Positions 17,192 through 25,090 of a stretch of DNA of 38,537 nucleotides are shown piece after piece. The notes beneath the pieces were generated by a model. It made no database searches and had not been told where the DNA came from. It saw nothing but the letters and a program-made list of their open reading frames with translations. The translations under genes were made by a program, and so were the position numbers. The DNA comes from Oligoflexales bacterium (GTDB taxonomy: Bacteria > Bdellovibrionota_B > Oligoflexia > Oligoflexales > Bog-1112): NCBI GenBank assembly GCA_017985985.1, contig JAGNWK010000020.1:1-38537 (forward strand). Direction: 5' to 3'. Position 1 is the first letter of the stretch, and every line of letters begins with the position of its first letter.

Positions 17192-17935
17192 TTAGGAGCC
17201 CAAGAGAAGACGGGCTGTGAGAAGGAAGCGAAGATCATGGCGATGATCCGAGCGGGTATGCTCTTTATAGGATAAACCACCTTCATTTACACGCAAAGAC
17301 GAGGAGGAGATGCTCGAGCTGATGGGGATAGTGATGGCAAAAGAGAGCATACCCCCCTCAAAGCGGCTCTTACTGGTTTCTGGTGTTTTTAAATCAGATC
17401 GAGCGGTGAGAATCTGAGAGAGGAAAATGCCATAGATGATGGAGCCATCTTGGGCTGTGGTAGAGAGACTGTCTAGTCTATCAAGATCACTATCCGCATG
17501 ACTTTCGGTCGAGTGGAAAGTGAAGGGGCCGAGGCTTTTTCCGCGCTGATAAGAGTAGGCGAAACCAGTTAACCAGCCATAGCACATGCTCGCAGTTCGT
17601 AAAGGCTTACGCGAGCTTGCAAACAGAAACTCTAGGCCTAGGCCTTCGAAGTCTAAATTAGCCTCCTTATGATGGACCCCATAGGGGCCAAGCTTCATGT
17701 CCATCGATAAAATGGCAAGAGACTTTTCCCAGATCTTGCCATAGCCGAGTGAAAGTTGGCCGCCAAAACCTTCAAGCAAGGACCCTTCACTCTGGGGGAC
17801 ATAGCGCAGTCCGGAAGCGCTGATGGACCAGAAGTTCTGTTTGAGAGGAGCCGTCTGGGGTGGAGTAGCACTGCCTCCTCTGGCGTCTGTCAAAGCCAAT
17901 CCACATAAATAAATAAGAAGAATCTTTTTTTTCAC
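17192..17935 (-). CDS. putative outer-membrane or periplasmic protein, function unknown
   Basis: A 247-residue protein with a Sec signal peptide (KKKILLIYLCGLALTDARG). Alternating polar/hydrophobic strands rich in Gly, Ser and aromatic residues follow (FGGQLSLGYGKIW, LGLEFLFASS, GGMLSFAITIPIS), ending in RFLLTARLLLGS, which looks like a small beta-barrel. I do not recognise the family. The start is GTG 17935, whose GTGA overlaps the tatC stop, so translation is coupled to tatC in a polA-tatC-this gene operon. It has no twin-arginine motif, so it is not an obvious Tat substrate. An imperfect signal-cleavage region (a Cys in the h-region) leaves a lipoprotein as a weak alternative. Confidence 0.7.
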   Translation of the reverse strand: MKKKILLIYLCGLALTDARGGSATPPQTAPLKQNFWSISASGLRYVPQSEGSLLEGFGGQLSLGYGKIWEKSLAILSMDMKLGPYGVHHKEANLDFEGLGLEFLFASSRKPLRTASMCYGWLTGFAYSYQRGKSLGPFTFHSTESHADSDLDRLDSLSTTAQDGSIIYGIFLSQILTARSDLKTPETSKSRFEGGMLSFAITIPISSSISSSSLRVNEGGLSYKEHTRSDHRHDLRFLLTARLLLGS

Positions 17936-18756
17936 GATGTTTTTTGCTTTCTCGATTCTAGAAAACGGATCACCACGATGGAGATCTCATACATAATATA
18001 AAGGGGAACAGACATTCCAATCTGAGAAAGAGGATCAGGTGGAGTGAGAATTGCTGAAATAATGAGAATGATGATCACAACATAGCGTCGGGATTGAGCG
18101 AGATCCTTTGCGCTCATGAGCCCAAGGGAGGAGAGCATGACAAGGAGGAGAGGGGCTTCGAAGACAAAGCCAAAGCCGAGGATCATCACGGTCAGCAGGG
18201 AGAGATAGTCGGAGACCGTGATGATGGGTTTACCGATCTCAGAGCCAAGCTCAATCAAAAACTTTAAGGTCATGGGGATAATCACATAAAAGCTGAAGAG
18301 TATACCCAGGAAAAAAAGCAGGACGGATGCAATCACAAAAGGCAGAATATATTTCCGCTCGGACTCATAAAGAGCTGGTTCTAAAAATTTCCAAAATTGA
18401 TAAAACCAAACAGGACTCGATAGAATCAAGCCAGAGAAAAAAGAGACTCTCAGGCTTGCCAGAAATACCTCCATGGGACCGGTGAAGTGCAAAACTTCCA
18501 ACTCAGTGGGGAGGGCGTTTATCAGTGGGTTTTTCAGAAATAGAATAAGAGAAGATGAAAAAAAGAAACTGATCAAACAGGTGATGGTGATCACAAGCAA
18601 TGAGACGATGAGGCGTTGTCGCAGCTCATTCAGGTGGTCAAGTAAGCCCATAGATTTTCCGCCAGCTACAAATTTTTTTTCATCCTCCTGTTCTTTTTGT
18701 GAGGGTGGCATATCCGAACTTTTTTTACTCAAGAAAGACTTGTCTTCTATTGGCAT
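17932..18756 (-). CDS. tatC: Sec-independent protein translocase subunit TatC
   Basis: A 274-residue inner-membrane protein with six predicted membrane helices and the TatC hallmarks: LLDHLNELRQR at the cytoplasmic N-terminus, FWKFLEPALYESER in the first periplasmic/cytoplasmic loop region, and the PPDP motif late in the protein. TatC recognises twin-arginine signal peptides and forms the receptor for export of folded proteins together with TatA/TatB, which are not in this window. The N-terminus has about 35 extra charged residues before the conserved region. The start ATG 18756 lies 3 bases after the polA stop, with GGAGG inside the end of polA. Confidence 0.96.
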   Translation of the reverse strand: MPIEDKSFLSKKSSDMPPSQKEQEDEKKFVAGGKSMGLLDHLNELRQRLIVSLLVITITCLISFFFSSSLILFLKNPLINALPTELEVLHFTGPMEVFLASLRVSFFSGLILSSPVWFYQFWKFLEPALYESERKYILPFVIASVLLFFLGILFSFYVIIPMTLKFLIELGSEIGKPIITVSDYLSLLTVMILGFGFVFEAPLLLVMLSSLGLMSAKDLAQSRRYVVIIILIISAILTPPDPLSQIGMSVPLYIMYEISIVVIRFLESRKQKTS

Positions 18757-18759
18757 AAG

Positions 18760-21504
18760 TCAATGAGCCTCCAACCAGTTTTTCCCAAAGCCGACATCGG
18801 TCACTAATCGTACAGAAAGTTGCATAGCCTCTTCCATCGACTCTTTGACAAGGGCCATCAGGTGGTTTGTTTCTCCTTCTGGGCATTCAAAGAGCAATTC
18901 ATCGTGCACTTGCAAGAGAAGTTTGCCTTGGAACTCTGCAGTATCCATCCGTTTTTGGATTTGTATCATGGCGATTTTAATCAAATCGGCAGCACTGCCT
19001 TGAATAGGCGAGTTGATCGCCATCCCTCGAGCATTGCTTTGTTCAAGGCTGTTTTTTGAGTTTATACTGCGGATGGGACGCTTTCGCCCACACAAGGTCA
19101 AACTGAAGCCCTCTGTTTCTGCAGCTGCGATCAGTGAGTCGAGAAAAGTACGAATTTTAGGGAAACTTTGAAAGTATCTCTCTATGAATTTTTTAGCTTC
19201 CGCTAAGGACAGTCCTGTGATCTTAGAGAGGCGCAGGGGACCCATGCCGTAAATGAGCCCATAGTTGATAGCCTTCGCCTGTTCGCGTTCGTCATGGCTG
19301 ACCTCTTCGATCGTTTTTTCTAAAACAATGGCTGCTGTCGCCATGTGGATATCTTTTCCAGCCAGGAAGGCTGATTTCAGTACTTCGTCACCGGACATGT
19401 GGGCAAGAAGCCGAAGTTCTATCTGGGAATAGTCTGCTGAAATCAAAGTGTAGCCATCTGGGCAAATAAAAGCTCCTCTGATTTTACGTCCTATTTCAGA
19501 TCGAATGGGAATGTTCTGTAGGTTGGGATGAGAAGAGCTGAGGCGACCTGTTGCTGCTCCCGTCTGATGGAAGGAGCTGTGCAGTCGTGAGCTCCTGCTG
19601 TGAATCATAGTGGGAAGGGTGTCGGTGTAAGTGTTCCGGATTTTGGTCACTGTTCGGAATTCTAGGATTTTTGAGATGACGGGGTGAGCTGACAGCGATT
19701 CCAGTACGGAGACATCTGTAGAAAGTCCCGTTTTTGTTTTTTTGATTTTGTCCTTACCGAGCAGTTCGTGAACCTTCATCTTTTCAAAAAGAATCACCTG
19801 CAACTGCTTGGGAGAATTGATATTGAACTCTTCTCCTGCGAGGAGATAGATCTCCTCTTGGAGTTTGAGTTCTTGCTGCTTTAATTCTACAGAGAGCTCT
19901 CGAAGAGACTGAGTGTTGATTAGAACACCCGTCTGTTCCATCTTAGCTAAGATAGCAACGAGGGGCATTTCTATCTCGCGATACAAAGTCTCGAGCGCAT
20001 GATCCTTGAGAAGTTTCATCAAAGGTTTATAGAGCTTTAGGCAGAGTGTCGCTTTCTCACAAGACAGTTCGGATGCATTCAAAGCGTTTTCTTTGGAGTC
20101 GAGATATTTAAAACGGATTTTTTCGAGTGAACTGGCTTCATCCGGTTCGAGGAGAAAGGCTGCCAGCATCAGATCATGGTAAGAGATCAAGTCTGAGGGG
20201 TAAATGTGTAGGCTGGCGAGAGCGTGAAGCTCAGACTTTAGGTCGTGGGTGATTTTAGTTTTTTCAGATGCTAAGAAAAATGGCCTCAAGTACTCGCTGC
20301 AGTCTTGAGGGCTGAGTCCTGTTTCTGAGACTTGTAGATAGTAAGAGGTTTCAGCGTTCTCTTTTTCTGTTGAAGGTGGGTTTAAAAGACTGAGGCCCAT
20401 TCCCAGTATGACGCTGTCTTTTATGCTCAACTCTTTGGTCTGGAGTTTAAAGGAGAAGCCCTCAGCTGAGCTTATCCTTAGGCATAAGTCTTTCAGGGCT
20501 TCTCGAGTGCTGATGACCTGGTCTGTCTCTGGAGTTCCTTGAGCTTCTGGAGTTCCTTGAGCTTCTGGAGTTTCTTGAATTTCTTTGAACAGAAGAGCTT
20601 CCATCTTACCTTTTTTACCATTTTTTTTCTGAATACGTTCTTTCAGGCTGTAGAATTCCATTTCTTCAAAGAAGTCGAGGAGCTTCTGATTCCTATAAAT
20701 TTGTCCCGGATCAACTTGCATCTGAGCCAGGGGGAGATCGATCTCTAGGTCTTTTCGAATCGACACCAGCTTCTTTGAAAGAAAGGCGAGCTCCTTATGT
20801 TCGAGGAGCAGACTCTGTGTTCTGGGACTCTCAATTTTTTCCAGATTTTCATATAGGCCCTCAAGGCTGTGGTAGCGAGAAATGAGATCGACAGCCCCCT
20901 TTTCCCCGATGCCTTTGACACCAGGAACATTGTCGGAACTGTCTCCAGTGAGGGCGAAGATGTCGATCAGCTGTTCCGTCTTTTGACATCGGAAACGCTC
21001 AAGAACGGTGTTCTCATCGATGATGACAGCTTCTCCTCCCTTTTTTGGTGAATAGAGCGAGATATTGGGATTCAAGAGCTGCATGAAGTCCTTGTCACCA
21101 GAGACGATGACGCTGTGCAAATTGTCATCAGAGTATTTAGTGGCGATAGAACCTATAAGGTCGTCTGCTTCAAAACCAGGTTTTCTTAAAATAAAGAAAC
21201 CAAAGGTCTCCAGCATTCGATATAAGGCGGAGATCTGTACTATGAAATCGTCTGGAGCTACAGAACGATTGGCTTTGTACTCTTTGTACAAGTCATGTCG
21301 GAAAGTTTTTTCCTTAAGGTCGGAAGCTAAGACTAAATAGTCGGGTTTTTCATCTTCTATTAATTTAATCAGGAACTGGGCACTGCTATAAAGGACAGAG
21401 GTGGGGAATCCCTTGGCTGTGGTAAGAGTCCGAGGTCCCATAGCGTGATAGCCACGAAAAGCCATGGCCATAGTGTCGATGATGATCAGTTTTTTTGTGT
21501 GCAT
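18760..21504 (-). CDS. polA: DNA polymerase I (5' nuclease plus polymerase; proofreading site degenerate)
   Basis: The 914-residue product fills gaps and removes RNA primers. The N-terminal 290 residues are the 5'-3' nuclease (IIIDTMAMAFRGYHA, FEADDLIG, VSGDKDFMQLL, GDSSDNVPGVKGIG). The C-terminus is a family A polymerase: motif A ADYSQIELR (D691), motif B KAINYGLIYG, motif C VHDELLFE (D868). The middle exonuclease fold lacks its catalytic acids: the usual FDTET reads FKLQT (K353, Q355) and the later Asp positions are also replaced, so proofreading should be absent. A linker near residues 308-325 has a TPEAQG tandem repeat. ATG 21504 is chosen because MHTKKLIIIDT matches the family start; the frame is open upstream to 21594. 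First gene of an operon with tatC. Confidence 0.96.
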   Translation of the reverse strand: MHTKKLIIIDTMAMAFRGYHAMGPRTLTTAKGFPTSVLYSSAQFLIKLIEDEKPDYLVLASDLKEKTFRHDLYKEYKANRSVAPDDFIVQISALYRMLETFGFFILRKPGFEADDLIGSIATKYSDDNLHSVIVSGDKDFMQLLNPNISLYSPKKGGEAVIIDENTVLERFRCQKTEQLIDIFALTGDSSDNVPGVKGIGEKGAVDLISRYHSLEGLYENLEKIESPRTQSLLLEHKELAFLSKKLVSIRKDLEIDLPLAQMQVDPGQIYRNQKLLDFFEEMEFYSLKERIQKKNGKKGKMEALLFKEIQETPEAQGTPEAQGTPETDQVISTREALKDLCLRISSAEGFSFKLQTKELSIKDSVILGMGLSLLNPPSTEKENAETSYYLQVSETGLSPQDCSEYLRPFFLASEKTKITHDLKSELHALASLHIYPSDLISYHDLMLAAFLLEPDEASSLEKIRFKYLDSKENALNASELSCEKATLCLKLYKPLMKLLKDHALETLYREIEMPLVAILAKMEQTGVLINTQSLRELSVELKQQELKLQEEIYLLAGEEFNINSPKQLQVILFEKMKVHELLGKDKIKKTKTGLSTDVSVLESLSAHPVISKILEFRTVTKIRNTYTDTLPTMIHSRSSRLHSSFHQTGAATGRLSSSHPNLQNIPIRSEIGRKIRGAFICPDGYTLISADYSQIELRLLAHMSGDEVLKSAFLAGKDIHMATAAIVLEKTIEEVSHDEREQAKAINYGLIYGMGPLRLSKITGLSLAEAKKFIERYFQSFPKIRTFLDSLIAAAETEGFSLTLCGRKRPIRSINSKNSLEQSNARGMAINSPIQGSAADLIKIAMIQIQKRMDTAEFQGKLLLQVHDELLFECPEGETNHLMALVKESMEEAMQLSVRLVTDVGFGKNWLEAH
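20529..20582. repeat. 18-bp tandem repeat inside polA linker
   Basis: CTGGAGTTCCTTGAGCTT is present twice in perfect tandem, followed by a diverged third unit. It encodes repeated EAQGTP in the linker between the 5' nuclease and the degenerate exonuclease domain, and it keeps the reading frame. It is a likely site of length variation between strains. Confidence 0.85.
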
Positions 21505-21622
21505 TGGTGGCCTAAATGTAAGTTGCTGTCGTCTGAGTTCATCGCTGAACACAGTGTATGAACTGCGGTACTTGCTTCTTTCCTTACACCTCATTGAGAA
21601 CTGATGATTTGCTGATGTAAGG

Positions 21623-21651
21623 TTCGCAAACTTTGTTCGTTTAGGTATACT
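21623..21651 (+). promoter_or_regulatory. putative promoter of the gltA-tolQRAB operon
   Basis: TTCGCA (21623-21628) and TATACT (21646-21651) are separated by 17 bases and lie about 50 bases before the gltA start codon, in the gap between the divergent polA and gltA genes. A strong ribosome site, AGGGGGAG, follows at about 21686. Confidence 0.42.
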
Positions 21652-21703
21652 ATAGGGGTGAACTACAGTTGACTAAAAATTCAGTAGGGGGAGCATCCAC
21701 GTC

Positions 21704-22999
21704 ATGAAGGAAGTGAGCGAATTTGCTGAACTCAAGTTAGAAGGGAAAACCTACCGCCTACCAGTGATTGCTGGCACTCAAGGTGAGAAAGCCATCGATA
21801 TTAAAAACTTGCGCAATGAGTCAGGTTATATCACGCTGGATTCTGGGTACAGCAATACGGGCGTCTGTACTAGTGCAATCACATACATTGATGGTGAAAA
21901 TGGCATCTTGAGATATCGGGGCATCCCGATCGAAGAGCTCGCAGGGAAGTCCTCCTTTGTTGAGACAAGTTACCTGCTGATTTATGGCGCTTTACCCAAT
22001 AAAGAGGAGCTTGCTAACTTCAGCAATAGACTTCGGTATCACTCTCTGATTCATGAGGATATGCTCCATTTTTATGATGGCTATCCTTCCACATCGCATC
22101 CGATGGCTATCCTTTCGTCTATGGTCTGCTCTCTCTCGGCTTATTATCCAGAAGCCTTGGATCCTAATAAGGAAGATCAGGTCGACTACCTGCTCCCTAG
22201 GGTCCTGTCCAAGATGAGGACTATCGCAGCTTATTCTTACAAAAAATCGATAGGGCAGCCTGTTGTTTATCCTAAAAATTCTTTGAGTTTTTGTGAAAAC
22301 TTTCTTTATATGATGTTCGCTGTTCCCTCAGAACCCTATGATATAGACCCAGACAGTGTCGCCGCTTTGGATATGCTTCTGATCTTGCATGCAGATCATG
22401 AACAGAATTGTTCGACATCGACAGTGCGCCTCGTTGGTTCCTCTGATGCCAATCTTTTTGCTTCGATCGCTGCTGGGATCTGTGCCTTGTGGGGGCCTAA
22501 ACATGGGGGGGCCAACCAGTCGGTGGTTGAGATGCTTCAGGAAATTGAGCAAAATGGCGGTGATGTTAAAAAAGCAATAGCAGCTGCCAAAGATAAGAAC
22601 AGTTCTTTCAAACTGATGGGCTTTGGCCATAGGGTTTATAAGAATTATGACCCTCGGGCGGGGGTGATCAAGAGAGCCTGTGATAAAATTCTGGCAAAAC
22701 TCAAAAAGAAAGACATACTTCTTGACCTGGCGAAGCGTTTGGAGGAGGAGGCTCTTAAGGATCCTTACTTTGTGGAAAGAAAACTCTACCCGAACGTGGA
22801 TTTTTACTCAGGGGTCATGTATAGGGCTCTAGGGATTCCAGAGAATATGTTCACAGTGATGTTTTCTCTCGGGCGTCTCCCAGGTTGGATTGCCCAATGG
22901 CGAGAGATGCATTTACAGGGAGATGGCAGGATTGGACGTCCTCGTCAGATTTATACGGGGATCCCTCTTCAAAAGTATGTCCCTATAGAACAGAGGTAG
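21704..22999 (+). CDS. gltA: citrate synthase
   Basis: The 431-residue product condenses acetyl-CoA and oxaloacetate to citrate in the TCA cycle. The catalytic triad is complete: H267 in GPKHGGAN, H309 in GFGHRVYKNYDPRAG and D366 in NVDFYSG. LHADHEQNCSTSTVR is also typical. The N-terminal beta-domain and length match the hexameric, E. coli-like type. ATG 21704 has a strong ribosome site. Only two bases separate its stop from tolQ, so it heads a five-gene unit with tolQRAB, an unusual metabolic partner for the Tol system. Confidence 0.97.
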   Translation: MKEVSEFAELKLEGKTYRLPVIAGTQGEKAIDIKNLRNESGYITLDSGYSNTGVCTSAITYIDGENGILRYRGIPIEELAGKSSFVETSYLLIYGALPNKEELANFSNRLRYHSLIHEDMLHFYDGYPSTSHPMAILSSMVCSLSAYYPEALDPNKEDQVDYLLPRVLSKMRTIAAYSYKKSIGQPVVYPKNSLSFCENFLYMMFAVPSEPYDIDPDSVAALDMLLILHADHEQNCSTSTVRLVGSSDANLFASIAAGICALWGPKHGGANQSVVEMLQEIEQNGGDVKKAIAAAKDKNSSFKLMGFGHRVYKNYDPRAGVIKRACDKILAKLKKKDILLDLAKRLEEEALKDPYFVERKLYPNVDFYSGVMYRALGIPENMFTVMFSLGRLPGWIAQWREMHLQGDGRIGRPRQIYTGIPLQKYVPIEQR

Positions 23000-23001
23000 G
23001 C

Positions 23002-23778
23002 ATGTTCGGGTTTGATTCGAGTTCGATCATTTCGCTGTTACCAAGCGTTGTTCAGCGCAGTCTGAGCGCCGGCCCCGTGGTTTTTTCTGTGCTGATGCTT
23101 TTGCTGGGGCTCAGTGTACTCACTTGGGCTGTCATCATCGCCAAGTGGATTTACTTGCGCCGCATGGAGAAGAACAGCCAGATTTTTCTGCGGAGTTTTT
23201 GGGAAAGTCGTTCCTTAAATGAGCTCAATACCAGTTTGGGTCACTTTGCTTACAGCCCCGTGAAGGAAGTCTTCCGGAATTGCTACGCAGAGCTGATCAA
23301 GGGCAGCCAACTGAAGGACACGGCTTTTGCGCTTAATCTTGCGATTGAGGCTGCTCTCGATAACCTGACCCGTACCTTGCAGAAGACGAGGGCTAATGAG
23401 CGCAGAAGCCTGGAGAGATTTCTCTGGCTTCTTGCTAATTGCGCGTCCGCGAGTCCTTTTATTGGTTTGTTTGGGACGGTCTGGGGCATCATGTCTGCCT
23501 TCGAGGGGATCGCTCGTTCTGGTAGTACCAGTTTGGCAACAGTAGCCCCCGGCATTTCAGAGGCTTTGATTGCGACTGCTTTTGGGTTAGGTGCTGCCAT
23601 ACCAGCTGTTGTTGCTTACAATCTAGCCCACGTCAAAATTAGGGCTCTGGTATCCCATATTGATAGTTTTGGTGCGGACTTTCTGAACATAGTGGAGCGA
23701 TATCTGGTTACAGATCGGAATCGGCAACATCAGAACTACCCACCCCCCGCTGATCCCTTTCAAACTTCGAGGCTGTGA
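23002..23778 (+). CDS. tolQ: TolQ/ExbB family proton channel subunit
   Basis: A 258-residue inner-membrane protein with three membrane helices: VVFSVLMLLLGLSVLTWAVI near residue 25, then around ASPFIGLFGTVWGIMSAF and GISEALIATAFGLGAAIPAV. These last two carry the conserved small-residue and Thr/Gly pattern of the MotA/TolQ/ExbB fold. With TolR it forms a proton-driven motor energising TolA. ATG 23002 follows the AGAGGTAGG ribosome site; a longer frame reaching into gltA is non-coding there. It is followed by tolR with overlapping ends, and the downstream tolA-like and tolB genes favour TolQ over ExbB or MotA. Confidence 0.95.
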   Translation: MFGFDSSSIISLLPSVVQRSLSAGPVVFSVLMLLLGLSVLTWAVIIAKWIYLRRMEKNSQIFLRSFWESRSLNELNTSLGHFAYSPVKEVFRNCYAELIKGSQLKDTAFALNLAIEAALDNLTRTLQKTRANERRSLERFLWLLANCASASPFIGLFGTVWGIMSAFEGIARSGSTSLATVAPGISEALIATAFGLGAAIPAVVAYNLAHVKIRALVSHIDSFGADFLNIVERYLVTDRNRQHQNYPPPADPFQTSRL

Positions 23779-24215
23779 TGGCTTTTGGTTCTACACGTCG
23801 CCATGATCAAGACTCAGATCATCATGATGAGATCGCTGAAATCAATATGATTCCACTGGTCGATGTCATGCTTGTACTACTGATTATTTTTATGGTGGCA
23901 GCTCCTCTTTCGATAACGGGTATCAAGATCAACTTGCCAACGAGTCAGGCTAAGGGGGAGTTGAAGCAGGATCCCCAGGTCATCCTGAGTATCGATGCAG
24001 GTGGGAATTACTACGTAGAAAAAATGAAAATACCAGGGGTAGGCCTCACAGAGAGGTTGAAGGCTATGTATGAGTTTAGGGAGAGCAAAGATATTTATAT
24101 TCGAGCAGATCGCAATGTCCGTTATGAGAAAGTTGTAGAGGCTATGAGTGCTGCCAAATTGGCAGGGGTCCAAAAAATAGCCATGCTGACCACGGCCCCT
24201 CAACAAAAACTGTAA
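23778..24215 (+). CDS. tolR: TolR/ExbD family protein
   Basis: A 145-residue protein with a short charged cytoplasmic N-terminus. One membrane helix carries the essential Asp (INMIPLVDVMLVLLIIFMV), and a periplasmic TolR domain ends in YEKVVEAMSAAKLAGVQKIAML. It is the stator or plug partner of TolQ. ATG 23778 overlaps the tolQ stop and has GAGG 5 bases away; GTG 23775, one codon earlier, is possible. Position between tolQ and the tolA-like gene identifies it as TolR. Confidence 0.95.
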   Translation: MAFGSTRRHDQDSDHHDEIAEINMIPLVDVMLVLLIIFMVAAPLSITGIKINLPTSQAKGELKQDPQVILSIDAGGNYYVEKMKIPGVGLTERLKAMYEFRESKDIYIRADRNVRYEKVVEAMSAAKLAGVQKIAMLTTAPQQKL

Positions 24216-24232
24216 GTTGTTCAAAAGTTTTG

Positions 24233-25090
24233 ATGAAAACTCTAACTACTCCATATCGACTTTTCGAGGATGATGATTTTGAGGGCCAGCTTCTTAAAAA
24301 GCTGATTTGGGTTTCTGTGTTTGCCCATATTTTCTTCGCTTTTTTTCACGGCTGCTCCGTCTTCACTACGAGTGAGCCCCCCGAATGGGTTATTGAGGCA
24401 GAGTTTTTAGATGCCCCACCTGAGCCACAAACAAAGCCAGACAGTCTGAAAAATACCAAACAGGCCGAGGAGCTAGCAGTTGCTCAGGAGACGCTGCCTC
24501 AGCTTACTAAAGAAATTATTCCCATGAAGGAGGACAAGGCGGACACACTGCCTGAACCTGCGGCTAAACCCGAAGAGAAAAAACAGGTTGAGGAGATCAA
24601 GCCGAAAAAAGAGGAGGAGGTAGAGAAAGCTCTCACCCGAACAGAAGAGCACTTAAAGAAGGTGGCTCTCGATAGACTTCTCAAAGAAAAGGCTCGTCTA
24701 GAGAAAAAACTGGCGAAGGAAGACGTGTCCCCTCTGAGTGAAACTTTGCTAAAGAGGAAAGAAGAGCTGAAAAAACTCGCTAATTATGGCTTTAATTTGA
24801 GTGGCTCAGACTCCGGTTATTCTGCTGTTTTGAAGAAGAGGGTTTCTCAGTATTATAGCCTGCCTGATATTTACAATTATAGGAATTCGGGGCTTCGGGC
24901 GAGTGTCGAAGTTGTGCTGAATCATACTGGCCAGATAGAGAGGATGAATTTGAAGGACTCATCGCATGATGATGTTTTTGATAGTCTTGCGCTGAAAACT
25001 ATCGAAAGATCATCTCCCTTTCCTTCACCGCCTCAGGACTGGGTAGGTCAGCCTATTCTCTTTCCCTTCGAACCAGGAAGGTCGGACTAA
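24233..25090 (+). CDS. tolA: TolA/TonB-like periplasm-spanning protein
   Basis: A 285-residue protein with an N-terminal membrane helix (KLIWVSVFAHIFFAFFHG, about residues 22-40) and a Pro/Glu/Lys-rich stretch typical of TonB/TolA linkers. A charged coiled-coil (RLLKEKARLEKKLAKE) and a C-terminal TonB/TolA-like fold (YSAVLKKRVSQYYSLP to SPFPSPPQDW) follow. It should transmit TolQR energy to the outer membrane. E. coli TolA has 421 residues with a long helical domain, so this is a short version; a TonB is the alternative, but tolB follows immediately. ATG 24233 has no strong ribosome site, and the stop overlaps the tolB start by one base. Confidence 0.85.
   Translation: MKTLTTPYRLFEDDDFEGQLLKKLIWVSVFAHIFFAFFHGCSVFTTSEPPEWVIEAEFLDAPPEPQTKPDSLKNTKQAEELAVAQETLPQLTKEIIPMKEDKADTLPEPAAKPEEKKQVEEIKPKKEEEVEKALTRTEEHLKKVALDRLLKEKARLEKKLAKEDVSPLSETLLKRKEELKKLANYGFNLSGSDSGYSAVLKKRVSQYYSLPDIYNYRNSGLRASVEVVLNHTGQIERMNLKDSSHDDVFDSLALKTIERSSPFPSPPQDWVGQPILFPFEPGRSD

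Noticed and set aside
23283-23600. Open frame antisense to tolQ
   Set aside because: Shadow of a well-conserved membrane protein gene; no ribosome site and no independent support.
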